64,000 bases of DNA, from the NCBI RefSeq assembly GCF_039535095.1, contig NZ_BAAAWN010000001.1:1984001-2048000 (forward strand). The letters run 5' to 3'. Both the position numbers and the translations under genes were made by a program. The notes beneath the pieces were generated by a model, which was given only the letters and a program-made list of their open reading frames with translations, had not been told where the DNA came from and did no database searches. This document shows positions 33,015 to 42,184 of this stretch, piece after piece. This DNA comes from Arthrobacter ramosus. Lineage in GTDB: Bacteria > Actinomycetota > Actinomycetes > Actinomycetales > Micrococcaceae. Each line of letters opens with the position of its first letter. The first letter of the stretch is position 1.

Positions 33015-34367
33015 ATGACGGACAAATACACACAGTTTGTCAGCCACGGGATTGGCAAGGACCTGGCAAAAAAGCTCGGCCTGCCCCAACCTGCCGTGCT
33101 CCGGAGGTACAAAGCGGGAGAACCGCTGGTTCCGGGTCCGGTCCTTGTGCTCGGGAGTGGCAACGGCCGGGCCGCCGGCTCCGACGACTTGGCTGCCGCC
33201 CTCGTGGGCTGGGGCCTCGACGTCCGGCGTTCTGCATTGCCCAAGGAAAAGCTGGGGGCGATCATCCTGGTACTTGACGCCGTCGAGCACCCGGAAGAGC
33301 TTGCCGGACCCGTTCTCACCGCGGCCCCATCGCTCCGCGATTTGGCCCCCGGCGCCCGGGTCGTCACGATCTCCCGCACCTCCGCCTCTGCCGCCAACCC
33401 GGCGGTTGCCGCCGGTCGTCAAGGCGTCGACGGGCTGCTGCGTTCCCTCGCCAAGGAACTCCGGGCAGGTGCCACGGCCAATGGCATTCTCCTGGGGGAC
33501 AGTGCCGGCACCACGAGCCCCAGCACGCTGGGTGCGCTGCGCTTCTTCCTGTCCGGCCGGTCCGCGTTCGTGGACGGCCAGTTCCTGACCGTCACCTCAG
33601 GCGCCGGCGAGCTTTCCTCCGATGCCGACAAGCCCCTGGCCGGGAAGGTAGCCGTCGTCACGGGAGCCGCACGCGGAATCGGCGCGGCGATCGCGCGGAC
33701 CCTGCACCGGGACGGCGCCCGGCTGGTGGTGGTGGATATTCCCGCTGCGGGCGACCACCTCGCCGCCGTCGCCAACGAGGTCCATGGCACTGCCCTGCAA
33801 TTGGACATCACGGCCGAGGACGCCGGGAGTCGGATCATCGAGCACGCAGTGGAACGCCACGGCGGCCTCGACATCGTCATCCACAATGCCGGCATTACCC
33901 GGGACAAGCTCCTGGCCAACATGGATGAGGGCCGCTGGAATTCCGTCATCGGCGTGAACATCGCCTCGCAGTTGAGAATCAACGAGGCACTCCTGGGCTC
34001 TGACCAGCTCCACAAAACCCCGCGGATCGTGTCCGTCGCCTCCACCAGCGGTATCGCCGGCAACCGCGGGCAGACCAACTACGCCGCTTCCAAAGGGGGA
34101 GTGATCGGCATGGTCAGGGCCACGGCGCCCTTGCTGGCAAAACGCGGCGGCTCCATCAACGCCGTCGCGCCCGGCTTCATCGAGACCGACATGACCGCCC
34201 GGATCCCCTTCGCCACCCGGGAAGTGGCCCGCAGGCTGAATTCGCTGCAGCAGGGCGGCCTGCCCGGGGACGTGGCAGAGGCAATTGCGTTCCTGGCATC
34301 GGACGCGGCCGCTGGAATCACGGGAGAAGTGCTCAGGGTCTGCGGACAGAACCTGGTGGGTGCATGA
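33015..34367 (+). CDS. High-molecular-weight FabG (FabG4-like 3-oxoacyl reductase)
   Basis: A 450-residue SDR made of an N-terminal non-catalytic Rossmann-like part (about 1-200) and a full C-terminal SDR domain. The latter has TGAARGIG (about 217-224), HNAGITRD, and S-x-Y-AAS-K in NYAASKGGV (canonical Y-x3-K). This architecture is that of FabG4 (Rv0242c), an NADH-dependent ketoacyl-CoA reductase of mycobacteria. It lies five bases after the thiolase stop, and its stop overlaps the MaoC gene start (ATGA), so the three form an operon. Confidence 0.9.
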   Translation: MTDKYTQFVSHGIGKDLAKKLGLPQPAVLRRYKAGEPLVPGPVLVLGSGNGRAAGSDDLAAALVGWGLDVRRSALPKEKLGAIILVLDAVEHPEELAGPVLTAAPSLRDLAPGARVVTISRTSASAANPAVAAGRQGVDGLLRSLAKELRAGATANGILLGDSAGTTSPSTLGALRFFLSGRSAFVDGQFLTVTSGAGELSSDADKPLAGKVAVVTGAARGIGAAIARTLHRDGARLVVVDIPAAGDHLAAVANEVHGTALQLDITAEDAGSRIIEHAVERHGGLDIVIHNAGITRDKLLANMDEGRWNSVIGVNIASQLRINEALLGSDQLHKTPRIVSVASTSGIAGNRGQTNYAASKGGVIGMVRATAPLLAKRGGSINAVAPGFIETDMTARIPFATREVARRLNSLQQGGLPGDVAEAIAFLASDAAAGITGEVLRVCGQNLVGA

Positions 34368-35275
34368 GCACGGAACAACCGCTCATCCTGGGGGAGCTGC
34401 CGTCCCTCTCGAAGCTGTACGTGAACGCGGCGGCGACGGCGGCACGGCGGAGGGTGCTGGGATTCCAGACAGCCACCGCGCTGCCCCACGGGAGCCACGA
34501 GGTCCGCGGGGTGCGGGCCGACGTCGCGAACCTCACCGCGTACCAGCACCTGATCGGCGAGACTGCGAGTGACGCCCTGCCGGCCGGCTTCATCCATGCC
34601 CTCGCGTTCCCGGTTGCCATGAGCGTACTGAACCGCGACGACTTCCCGCTTCCCCTGCTGGGGATGATCCATCTGAAGAACCACGTGGAGCAATTGCGGG
34701 CAGTCCAGTTCAGTGAGCCGCTCGACGTCCGGTCCTGGGCCGAGGACATGCGCGGCCACAGGGCGGGAACCCAGCTGGACGTCGTCGCCGAAGTCCGGTC
34801 AAGCAACGACGGGGCCTTGCTCTGGCGGGGCGTGTCGACGTATTTGGCCAAGGGGGTCTTCCTTCCGGGAGTCGATAAGGCCGGCACGGCCGCCGCTCCG
34901 GCTGACTTCACGGCACCCGCACCAACAGCCGTCTGGCAGCTCGGCGTGGATACCGGCCGCCTTTACGCCGCCGTATCCGGAGACTTCAATCCGATCCATT
35001 TGAGCCTCCTCTCAGCCAAGGCGCTGGGCCTGCCGCGGTCAATCGCGCACGGCATGTACCTTGCATCCCGGGCCCTGGCCGACGTTGGCTCGGTGAAGTC
35101 GGAAGCGTTCCGATGGGACGTGAATTTCGAGGCACCGGTGTTCCTCCCCGCGCGGGTGGCCCTGGAAATCGGCACCATCCACTCCGCGTCGGGGTCGTGG
35201 GAGCGTTCGGATTACGTCGCCTGGAACCCACGGAGCGGCAGGAGGCACTTCAGCGGATCCGTGACGGCGCTGTAG
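34364..35275 (+). CDS. MaoC-like 3-hydroxyacyl dehydratase (HtdX-like)
   Basis: A 303-residue hotdog-fold protein. The C-terminal half has the hydratase-2 motif YAAVSGDFNPIHLS, whose Asp and His are catalytic in this family, followed by SIAHGMY. The N-terminal half is a diverged hotdog without a recognisable motif. By synteny it corresponds to HtdX (Rv0241c), which hydrates or dehydrates 2-enoyl and 3-hydroxyacyl thioesters. Its start overlaps the long fabG stop. It is the last gene of the operon; a tandem heptamer and a stem-loop follow. Confidence 0.88.
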   Translation: MSTEQPLILGELPSLSKLYVNAAATAARRRVLGFQTATALPHGSHEVRGVRADVANLTAYQHLIGETASDALPAGFIHALAFPVAMSVLNRDDFPLPLLGMIHLKNHVEQLRAVQFSEPLDVRSWAEDMRGHRAGTQLDVVAEVRSSNDGALLWRGVSTYLAKGVFLPGVDKAGTAAAPADFTAPAPTAVWQLGVDTGRLYAAVSGDFNPIHLSLLSAKALGLPRSIAHGMYLASRALADVGSVKSEAFRWDVNFEAPVFLPARVALEIGTIHSASGSWERSDYVAWNPRSGRRHFSGSVTAL

Positions 35276-35290
35276 GGCTCCCGTTTCGGG

Positions 35291-35318
35291 GTTCAAGGTT
35301 CAAGGTTCAAGGTTCAGG
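35291..35318. repeat. Heptamer GTTCAAG tandem repeat, four units
   Basis: Three exact GTTCAAG units and one changed GTTCAGG lie just downstream of the htdX stop. It is a short simple repeat without recognised function. Confidence 0.6.
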
Positions 35319-35330
35319 AACGGCTTCGAC

Positions 35331-35362
35331 GACGGCGGTCACCCACGTGGGCGACCGCCGTC
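35331..35362 (+). terminator. Stem-loop after htdX
   Basis: GACGGCGGTC (35331-35340) pairs with GACCGCCGTC (35353-35362), with an inner CCCACGTGGG self-complement. No strong T run follows, so termination may be weak. Confidence 0.5.
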
Positions 35363-35487
35363 GCCGTCCCTCGCGGAGCCAGATTCGGAGCCAGATTCAC
35401 TGCCGTGGGTGAATTGCGGGAAATGCAATTCAGTAAATGTGATGAACGCCGCAAATCGCCCGAAAAGGCAAATTCAGGTTAAACAAA

Positions 35488-35520
35488 CAAGGCCTGGAAT
35501 TATCATAATTCCAGGCCTTG
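35488..35520 (-). terminator. Terminator of tRNA-Leu
   Basis: A 16-bp perfect stem, CAAGGCCTGGAATTAT with its complement, followed on the minus strand by GTTTGTTT. It lies seven bases past the tRNA 3' end. Confidence 0.8.
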
Positions 35521-35526
35521 CAATTG

Positions 35527-35609
35527 TGCGCGGAGGGGGACTTGAACCCCCACCCCCTTTCGAGGACTAGCACCTCAAGCTAGCGCGTCTGCCATTCCGC
35601 CACCCGCGC
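35527..35609 (-). tRNA. tRNA-Leu (anticodon GAG)
   Basis: Minus strand, 83 nt. The acceptor stem GCGCGGG pairs with UCCGCGC and the discriminator is A. The anticodon loop reads CUUGAGG, giving anticodon GAG for codons CUC/CUU. The long variable arm (CUCGAAAGGGGGUGG region) and the T-loop GGUUCAAGUCC fit tRNA-Leu. The CCA end is not encoded. Confidence 0.93.
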
Positions 35610-35885
35610 AGGTGGTGTTCGGAGCCTTCGTTCTGCGCCTCTCGGCGCTTCTCTTTCCTCCGAAGCAGCGAGAAAAACTCTAACACGGTTCCGGGGAAAT
35701 AAAAAAACCGGAGCTGGAGGGGGGCCTGCCAACCGCAATTGGACCCTGCCATTCCGCGCCAAAACGCAGGAAAGCGCGCGGCCAAACGAGCCTGCGGTGG
35801 GTAGGCTGAGGGAAGCGCGCGGGAGCGTCCGCACCATCTGCCTACCCGCCGGAGTCCGTCCATCCCAGCCAGCAAGGAGAGTTCC

Positions 35886-37189
35886 ATGACTGATATCCGA
35901 CCCGAGGACGAAGTAGTCCGGATCTGCCAGGAACTCATCCGCATAGACACCTCGAACTTCGGTGACGATTCCGGTCCCGGGGAACGTGTCGCAGCGGAAT
36001 ACACCGCGGCGCTTATTAATGAAGTGGGATTGGACGCTGAAATCTTTGAGTCGGCTCCGGGCCGGGCCAATGTCATCACCCGGCTGCCGGGGAGGACCCC
36101 TCGGCCGGCGCCCTCGTGGTGCACGGCCACCTCGACGTCGTCCCGGCGCTCAAGGACCAGTGGTCCGTGGATCCCTTCAGCGGCGAACTCAAGGATGGAC
36201 TCATCTGGGGACGCGGCGCCGTGGACATGAAGGACATGGACGCCATGATTCTCTCGGTCATGCGCGACTTCGCCCGCACGGGACGCAAGCCCAAGCGGGA
36301 CATCATCTTCGCGTTCTTCGCTGACGAGGAAGCCGGAGGCAACCACGGCGCGCGCTACGCCGTCGAGCACCGCAGGGAACTCTTCGACGGCGCTACGGAA
36401 GCGATCTCCGAAGTAGGCGGCTTCTCGGCCACCATCGGAGGCCAGCGCACGTACTTGCTGCAGACCGCGGAGAAGGGCCTTTCCTGGCTGCGCCTCGTCG
36501 CCCACGGCCGTGCCGGGCACGGTTCGCAAATCAACACGGACAACGCGATCACCCGCCTGGCCGGGGCTGTCACCAGAATCGGCGAGTATCGATGGCCGAT
36601 CGAGCTGACCCCCACCACCCGGCAGTTCCTCGATGGCGTCACGGAACTGACCGGCGTCGAGTTCGATCCGGACAACCCCGAGACCCTCCTGAAGGAACTC
36701 GGCACCGTAGCGCGTTTCGTGGGGGCTACCCTCCAAAACACCTCGAACCCCACGCTGCTGAGCTCCGGATACAAGCACAACGTCATCCCCGAATCGGCGG
36801 AAGCCCTGGTGGATTGCCGCACGCTGCCGGGCCAGCAGGAATTGGTCTTCGAAACCGTCAAAAAACTTGCCGGAGACGGCGTGGACGTCAGCTACGTCAA
36901 CAAGGACGTGTCCCTGGAAGTGCCGTTTGCCGGCAATCTGGTAGACGCCATGATCGATGCCTTGCACTCGGAAGACCCCGGGGCGAAGGTGCTGCCCTAC
37001 ACCTTGTCCGGCGGCACTGACAACAAGTCGCTCAGCAAGATCGGCATCACAGGCTACGGCTTTGCGCCCCTGATGCTCCCCGAGGAACTCGACTTCACGG
37101 GGATGTTCCATGGCGTTGACGAACGCGTTCCGGCGGATTCGCTCAAGTTCGGATCCAGGGTGCTCAACACCCTGCTCAGCAACTACTAG
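35886..37189 (+). pseudogene. M20-family metallopeptidase/dipeptidase, interrupted by a one-base frameshift
   Basis: The first frame encodes the N-terminal 70 residues (RICQELIRIDTSNFGDDSG through VITRLPG) and then becomes unrelated Pro/Ser-rich sequence. The family sequence resumes in another frame with LVVHGHLDVVPA, DMKDMDAM, FAFFADEEAGG and GGTDNKSLSK. The metal ligands His and Asp lie in the second frame. Adding one G to GGGG at 36089-36092 restores EDPSAGALVVHGH and a 434-residue protein of normal length. Homologues correspond to Rv2141c in mycobacteria. The break may be a sequencing error; ATG 35886 has AAGGAGA upstream. Confidence 0.85.
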
Positions 37190-37199
37190 GGAGAACGCC

Positions 37200-38360
37200 T
37201 TGATTCCTGGGGAGATCCTGCCGGACGAGCTGCTCGACCGCATCCGGGGCCGCGCAGCGGGCTACGACCAGAACAACTCCTTCTTCCACGAGGACCTTGA
37301 GGAGCTCGCTGCGGCGGGTTACCTGAAGATCTTTGTCCCCGGGTCCGACGGCGGACTGGGGCTCGGGCTCGAAGCCGCGGCGGCGCTTCAGCGCCGGCTG
37401 GCCACGGCTGCCCCGGCCACCGCGTTGGCCGTCAACATGCACCTTGTCTGGACCGGCGTCGCGCACGTCCTGGCGGCCCGCGGCGACGACTCCCTTGACT
37501 TTGTCCTCAAAGAGTCCGGACAGGGCGAAGTCTTTGCCTTCGGGATTTCCGAGCCGGGTAATGACTCCATGCTCTTTGATTCAGGGACCACAGCGGAACC
37601 GCAGCGTGACGGCGGGTACAGCTTCACCGGGCGGAAGATCTTCACGAGCCTGTCGCCGGCATGGACCCGCCTCGGCATCTTCGGCAAGGACAGCGGCGCA
37701 CGGGACGGGAGCGGGGAACTGGTTTTCGGCTTCCTCCAACGCGATGCGCCAGGCCACGAGACACTGAATGACTGGGACACCCTGGGCATGCGGGGCAGCC
37801 AATCGAACACCACGCTCCTCCACGGCGCCATGGTGCCGCCGGAACGGATCTTCCGGAAACTGCCAGTGGGACCCAACCAGGATCCGTTGATCTTCGCGAT
37901 CTTCGCGTGCTTCGAAACGCTGCTTGCCGCGGTCTACACGGGCATCGGCGAGCGGGCCTTCACCCTGGCGGTCGAGGCCGCCAAGCGCCGGACCTCGGCC
38001 AAATACGGCGGTCGGAGCCTCTCGCAGGACCCGGACATCCGCTGGAAGATCGCCGACGCCGCCATGGCAATGGATTCCATCCAGCCCCAGTTGGCGTCTG
38101 TTGCCCGTGACGTGGATGCCCTGGTCGATCACGGGGCGCAGTGGTTTCCCAAGTTCGTGGGGCTCAAGGTGCGGGCCACCGAGAACGCCCGGACCATGGT
38201 GGATGTGGCGATCCGGGTTTCCGGAGGCTCAAGCTACTTCCGGGGTTCCGAACTCGAGCGGCTGTATCGCGATGTGCTGGCCGGGATCTTCCATCCCTCC
38301 AATGACGAATCAGCGCACACCACGGTAGCCAACGCGTGGCTTGGCCCGCTCGAAAGCTGA
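37200..38360 (+). CDS. Acyl-CoA dehydrogenase family protein
   Basis: A 386-residue flavoprotein with the acyl-CoA dehydrogenase fold. The AFGISEPGNDS region is the flavin loop, and FTGRKIFTSLSPAWTRLGIF, WDTLGMRGSQSNTT and RVSGGSSYFRGSELERLYRD follow the expected order. The usual Glu base could not be placed with confidence. The TTG start (37200) is chosen because AGGGAGA lies six bases upstream; the in-frame extension further upstream reads through the peptidase gene. It begins 10 bases after that gene's stop, so they are likely co-transcribed. The substrate is unknown. Confidence 0.85.
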   Translation: MIPGEILPDELLDRIRGRAAGYDQNNSFFHEDLEELAAAGYLKIFVPGSDGGLGLGLEAAAALQRRLATAAPATALAVNMHLVWTGVAHVLAARGDDSLDFVLKESGQGEVFAFGISEPGNDSMLFDSGTTAEPQRDGGYSFTGRKIFTSLSPAWTRLGIFGKDSGARDGSGELVFGFLQRDAPGHETLNDWDTLGMRGSQSNTTLLHGAMVPPERIFRKLPVGPNQDPLIFAIFACFETLLAAVYTGIGERAFTLAVEAAKRRTSAKYGGRSLSQDPDIRWKIADAAMAMDSIQPQLASVARDVDALVDHGAQWFPKFVGLKVRATENARTMVDVAIRVSGGSSYFRGSELERLYRDVLAGIFHPSNDESAHTTVANAWLGPLES

Positions 38361-38406
38361 AACGCCCGAAAGCTGGAGCGGGGAACCCGAAAACTCGGCC
38401 GTGCTG

Positions 38407-38640
38407 CTACACAGTGCGCTGTACGTTGAGTACTCTGCGGCGCAGCCAGAACCGGCGACCGCCGCCGATATAGAGGATGCTCCGCTCCAGTTCCCACTTG
38501 CCATATTCGGAGTGTTCCACGAGCCGACGCCGCGCCTCGGGCAAGGAATCGTCAGGGCTGACAGTCAGTACGAGATACTCGTACTGCCTTGCGTAGTCCC
38601 GCTGACGCTCCACTGAACTGCTCAGAAATTGTTCTCTCAT
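38407..38640 (-). CDS. DUF5703 family protein
   Basis: A 77-residue basic protein rich in Arg and Tyr. QRDYARQYEYLVLTVSP and GKWELERSILYIGGGRRFWL are the conserved segments of DUF5703, a small actinobacterial family of unknown function (mycobacterial Rv2137c is related by neighbourhood). It lies on the minus strand between the acyl-CoA dehydrogenase and the acidic protein, near the M20 peptidase and uppP genes as in other actinobacteria. Confidence 0.8.
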   Translation of the reverse strand: MREQFLSSSVERQRDYARQYEYLVLTVSPDDSLPEARRRLVEHSEYGKWELERSILYIGGGRRFWLRRRVLNVQRTV

Positions 38641-38679
38641 CCCTCTCCATTTTCGTCTTTTTCGGGCTAACGTGAAGTC

Positions 38680-38952
38680 ATGAGCATCGATCCGCGTGTC
38701 GCGCTTCAGTCATTGACAGCCGCCTTAGAAGAGCACCTGATTGCCGCTTCCGCCCGCCGGGGCGAAGGAGATCCCGCTGTGGAGGCAGCGTTTTTCGCCG
38801 TCGCAGATGCCTTTGAGGTATATGAGGACTCACTATACGAGGCCTACTCGGAAGTCACACCACTTCAGGTGTTCGACGACGATGAAGAAGATGACGACGA
38901 GGACAACAATGAACTCCTCGATGAAGACGAGCTGGAGATCCTTGACCAGTGA
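38680..38952 (+). CDS. Small acidic protein, unknown function
   Basis: A 90-residue protein. The first 60 residues form two predicted helices (PRVALQSLTAALEEHLIAAS, AVEAAFFAVADAFEVYEDSL). The last 30 are almost entirely Asp and Glu (VFDDDEEDDDEDNNELL and on). Homologues in Arthrobacter are sometimes labelled primosomal protein, which I regard as unsupported. The acidic tail suggests binding to a basic partner. It diverges from DUF5703, with 39 bp between start codons. Confidence 0.7.
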   Translation: MSIDPRVALQSLTAALEEHLIAASARRGEGDPAVEAAFFAVADAFEVYEDSLYEAYSEVTPLQVFDDDEEDDDEDNNELLDEDELEILDQ

Positions 38953-38971
38953 TGCTGCGGTTTCAGCCGGG

Positions 38972-39904
38972 TCAGATCGCTGAAACGTCTTCCAGTGCCC
39001 GCGAAATTTCAGCGGGAAGAGGCGCCAGCTGCGCATCGAGCAACTCCTTGAGCTGGACCGCATTGCGCGCGCCCACTATGGCCGTGGATACGCCCGGGCG
39101 GGAGAGCAACCAGCTCAGCGAAACGTCGACGGCGGAGCGTCCCAATCCACGCGCGGCCATTGCCGCTGCTTCGACGATCCGAGCACCCCTCGCGTCGAGG
39201 TACTTTTCGACGTAGCCGCTGAGACGGCCCTCAGCGGCTCGTGATTCAGAAGGAATCTGTCCACGGTATTTGCCGCTGAGCACCCCGCGGCCGAGGGGCG
39301 CCCACGCCATGAGGCCAAGGCCGGCGTCCTCGACCGCGGGCACGAGTTCGTCTTCGGGCTTCCTGTGCAGGAGCGAGTATTCGGATTGGTTGGCCACCAC
39401 CGTGAACCCCGCGATGGCCGCAGCCTTGGCGGTCTGCCAGCCGTTGTAGTTGGAGATGCCGACGTACCGCGCGCGTCCCGAGCGCAGCGCAAGGTCAAGT
39501 GCGGAAAGCGTTTCGTCCAGCGGAACGTTGCCGTCCCAGGCGTGCGCGAACCAGATGTCCACGTAGTCGGTGCCCAAGCGGGCAAGGCTGGCGTCCAGTG
39601 CGGACAGCATGGAACCGCGGGAGGCATCGACACTGCGCCGGCCGTCCGACGTCGAAACGCCCGCTTTCGTGGAGAGGACAACCTCCGAACGCGCCACAAC
39701 GTCCCCCAGCATGGAGCCCAGGAGGGCCTCGGCTTGCCCACCTGCGTAAGAGGCCGCGGTATCGATCATGGTGCCGCCCGCTGCGATGAACGTATGGAGC
39801 AGCTCCCGTGCATCCTGTTCGTCCGTTTCTTCCGCCCAGGACATGGTGCCCAGGGAAAGGGTGGACACCCGAAACCCACTGTTGCCGACGTAACGCTGCT
39901 GCAT
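38972..39904 (-). CDS. Aldo/keto reductase
   Basis: A 310-residue NADPH-dependent oxidoreductase with the TIM-barrel AKR fold. The N-terminus [20 protein letters not shown] is typical. [17 protein letters not shown] holds catalytic Asp and Tyr, STKAGV the Lys, and WFAHAWD the His position. The cofactor loop near [16 protein letters not shown] is at the C-terminus. It resembles the YajO/tas-like group. The substrate cannot be predicted. It is divergent from uppP, with 52 bp between them. Confidence 0.88.
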   Translation of the reverse strand: MQQRYVGNSGFRVSTLSLGTMSWAEETDEQDARELLHTFIAAGGTMIDTAASYAGGQAEALLGSMLGDVVARSEVVLSTKAGVSTSDGRRSVDASRGSMLSALDASLARLGTDYVDIWFAHAWDGNVPLDETLSALDLALRSGRARYVGISNYNGWQTAKAAAIAGFTVVANQSEYSLLHRKPEDELVPAVEDAGLGLMAWAPLGRGVLSGKYRGQIPSESRAAEGRLSGYVEKYLDARGARIVEAAAMAARGLGRSAVDVSLSWLLSRPGVSTAIVGARNAVQLKELLDAQLAPLPAEISRALEDVSAI

Positions 39905-39956
39905 AGCTGATAGCTTACGGGGAGATCGGGTAGATCATGACGTAGGGTCTATTCAC

Positions 39957-40790
39957 GTGAACTGGATAGAAGCAGCCTTCCTTGGCCTCGTGCAGGGCCT
40001 GACAGAATTCCTTCCGATTTCTTCAAGCGCACACCTGCGAATTGTCGGCTCGTTCCTGCCCAATGCGGCGGATCCCGGAGCTGCTTTCACGGCCATTACC
40101 CAGCTGGGCACCGAGACGGCCGTGATCGTCTTCTTTTGGCACGACATCGTCAGGATTGTGCGCGCTTGGTTCGGATCGCTGCGCGGCAAGGTCTCCAGGG
40201 ACGATCCCGACGCCCGGATGGGGTGGTTGGTCATCCTCGGCAGCCTGCCTATCATCGTGCTCGGCCTGCTCTTCCAGAACCAGATCGAATCCGTGCTGCG
40301 CAGCCTGTGGATCGTCGCCACGATGCTCATCGTCTTCGGCATGATCCTCGCGGTAGCGGACGCTGTCGGCCGGCAGGAACGCGAGCTGAGCCAATTGACC
40401 TTCAAGCACGGCATCCTTTACGGGCTGGCCCAGGCCATGGCGCTCATCCCGGGCGTCTCCCGCTCCGGTGGAACCATCACCGCCGGCCTCTTGATGGGGT
40501 ACACACGTGAAGCGGCCGCACGGTATTCGTTCCTGCTCGCCATACCCGCTGTCTTCGGCAGCGGCCTGTACCAGCTGTACAAGGTGGTGTCGAAGGAAGG
40601 AATCACCGGACCCTTCGGCCTTCCGGAAACAGCCCTGGCCACGGTCATCGCCTTCGTTGTGGGCTTCATCATCATCGGCTGGTTCCTCAAATTCATTTCC
40701 ACCCACAGCTACCGTGTCTTCGTGTGGTACCGCATTCTCCTTGGACTCGCCCTCTATGTACTGCTCGGTTTCAATGTCATCAGCGCCTAG
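39957..40790 (+). CDS. uppP: Undecaprenyl-diphosphatase UppP
   Basis: Dephosphorylates undecaprenyl diphosphate to recycle the lipid carrier for peptidoglycan synthesis. The 277-residue membrane protein has the family motifs [17 protein letters not shown] (N-terminal, with the catalytic Glu-rich region) and [17 protein letters not shown] (with Ser and Arg), plus about eight helices. The start is GTG 39957. mshC follows after four bases (stop 40790, first possible start 40795), so they are likely one unit, as in mycobacterial neighbourhoods. Confidence 0.95.
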   Translation: MNWIEAAFLGLVQGLTEFLPISSSAHLRIVGSFLPNAADPGAAFTAITQLGTETAVIVFFWHDIVRIVRAWFGSLRGKVSRDDPDARMGWLVILGSLPIIVLGLLFQNQIESVLRSLWIVATMLIVFGMILAVADAVGRQERELSQLTFKHGILYGLAQAMALIPGVSRSGGTITAGLLMGYTREAAARYSFLLAIPAVFGSGLYQLYKVVSKEGITGPFGLPETALATVIAFVVGFIIIGWFLKFISTHSYRVFVWYRILLGLALYVLLGFNVISA

Positions 40791-40806
40791 CACTATGGTT
40801 GAGGCT

Positions 40807-42090
40807 GTGAAATCGTGGATCTCCCGCCCTGTGCCTGAACTACCCGGCAGCATGCCCCCGTTGAGGCTTTTCGATACCGCCCTCAGGGCCCTCGTGGAGG
40901 TCGAGCCACGCGCGGAGCAATCCATGTACGTCTGCGGCATCACGCCCTACGACGCCACCCACATGGGCCACGCGGCCAGCTACGTCGCCTTCGACCTGCT
41001 CAACCGGGCATGGCGGGACAGCGGCCAGCGGGTTGCCTACGTCCAGAACGTCACCGACGTCGACGACCCCCTCCTGGAGCGCGCCACCGCCACCAGCGTT
41101 GACTGGCGGGAGCTGGCGGCGAGCCAGATTGAGCTTTTCCAGACCGACATGGACGCCCTCAATGTGCTGGCTCCGAATTACTACATCGGGGCCGTCGAGG
41201 CGATCCCGATGATTGTCCCGGCTATCGAGAAATTGATTGCGGACGAGCTCGCCTACCGCGTGCACGGCACCGGCGGCGAACCCGACGGCGACGTCTATTA
41301 CGACGTCGAGGCAGCCGGCAAGGCTTCGGATAGCCCGGACGCGTGGACCCTCGGTGACATCTCGGGACTCGGCGAAGTGGAAATGCTGGAGCTTTTCGCA
41401 GAACGCGGCGGCGATCCCGGCCGGTCCGGCAAACGGAATCCCCTTGATCCTTTGCTTTGGCGCGTTGCCCGCGACGGCGAGCCGAGCTGGCCCGGCGCAA
41501 GCCTCGGTGACGGACGTCCCGGCTGGCATATTGAATGTACGGTCATCGCCCAGAAGTACCTGCCGGCTCCCTTCACTGTGCAGGGCGGCGGATCGGACCT
41601 CGTGTTCCCGCACCACGAAATGGGCGCTGGACACGCGTATTCGCTGAGCGGCGTTCCCTTGGCGCGCCACTATGCCCACGCTGGAATGGTGGGCCTGGAC
41701 GGCGAAAAGATGAGCAAGTCCAAGGGAAACCTGGTCCTTGTGTCCAAGCTCCGGGCCGCGGGCGAAGAGCCTGCCGCAATCCGCCTGGCGATCCTGGCCA
41801 ACCACTACCGTTCGGATTGGTCCTGGACCGATGAAGGCTTCGCCCAGGCCAAGGAACGCCTCAACATGTGGCGGGCTGCCCGGGACGTTGCCCCCGAGGG
41901 GTCAGCGGCGGAGCTGCTGACGCGGATGCGCGCCGAGCTGGCCAACGACCTCAATGCTCCCGGCGCGGTCGCCGCCGTCGATGCCTGGGCTGCGGCGGCC
42001 CTCAGCAGCGCGTCCGACGCCAATCCCGGCGCGCTTGATTCCGCCCTGGTGAGCGACGCGATCAACGGATTGCTCGGCGTCGAGCTCTAA
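40807..42090 (+). CDS. mshC: Cysteine-GlcN-Ins ligase MshC (mycothiol biosynthesis)
   Basis: ATP-dependent ligation of cysteine to GlcN-Ins in mycothiol synthesis. The roughly 427-residue protein resembles cysteinyl-tRNA synthetase: a zinc-ligand Cys in [11 protein letters not shown], the HIGH-like HMGHAAS, and KMSKSKG further on, but without the tRNA-binding C-terminal domain. The start is uncertain between ATG 40795 and GTG 40807; the shorter form starts [14 protein letters not shown] like related proteins. It shows that this organism uses mycothiol as its main thiol. The gene ends in a stem-loop shared with the convergent PAC2 gene. Confidence 0.93.
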   Translation: MKSWISRPVPELPGSMPPLRLFDTALRALVEVEPRAEQSMYVCGITPYDATHMGHAASYVAFDLLNRAWRDSGQRVAYVQNVTDVDDPLLERATATSVDWRELAASQIELFQTDMDALNVLAPNYYIGAVEAIPMIVPAIEKLIADELAYRVHGTGGEPDGDVYYDVEAAGKASDSPDAWTLGDISGLGEVEMLELFAERGGDPGRSGKRNPLDPLLWRVARDGEPSWPGASLGDGRPGWHIECTVIAQKYLPAPFTVQGGGSDLVFPHHEMGAGHAYSLSGVPLARHYAHAGMVGLDGEKMSKSKGNLVLVSKLRAAGEEPAAIRLAILANHYRSDWSWTDEGFAQAKERLNMWRAARDVAPEGSAAELLTRMRAELANDLNAPGAVAAVDAWAAAALSSASDANPGALDSALVSDAINGLLGVEL

Positions 42091-42147
42091 CGGAACTGCG
42101 GGAGCGGAAGCAGAGCTTCGGGAACTGAAGCCGAGGCTGGCTGAAGC

Positions 42148-42184
42148 GGACAAGCCCTGACGGCAAGACTGTCAGGGCTTGTCC
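42148..42184. terminator. Stem-loop between mshC and the PAC2 gene
   Basis: GGACAAGCCCTGAC (42148-42161) pairs perfectly with 42171-42184 around a nine-base loop. The right arm contains the stop codon and last codons of the minus-strand PAC2 gene. Confidence 0.75.

Noticed and set aside
36116..37189. A separate shorter peptidase gene starting inside the M20 gene
   Set aside because: The internal ATG lies in the middle of the conserved VVHGHLD core, so this is the downstream half of one frameshifted gene, not an independent gene.
35567..37243. A 558-residue open frame on the minus strand
   Set aside because: It is opposite the M20 peptidase and runs through the tRNA-Leu gene. The sense strand has peptidase motifs, so this is a shadow frame.
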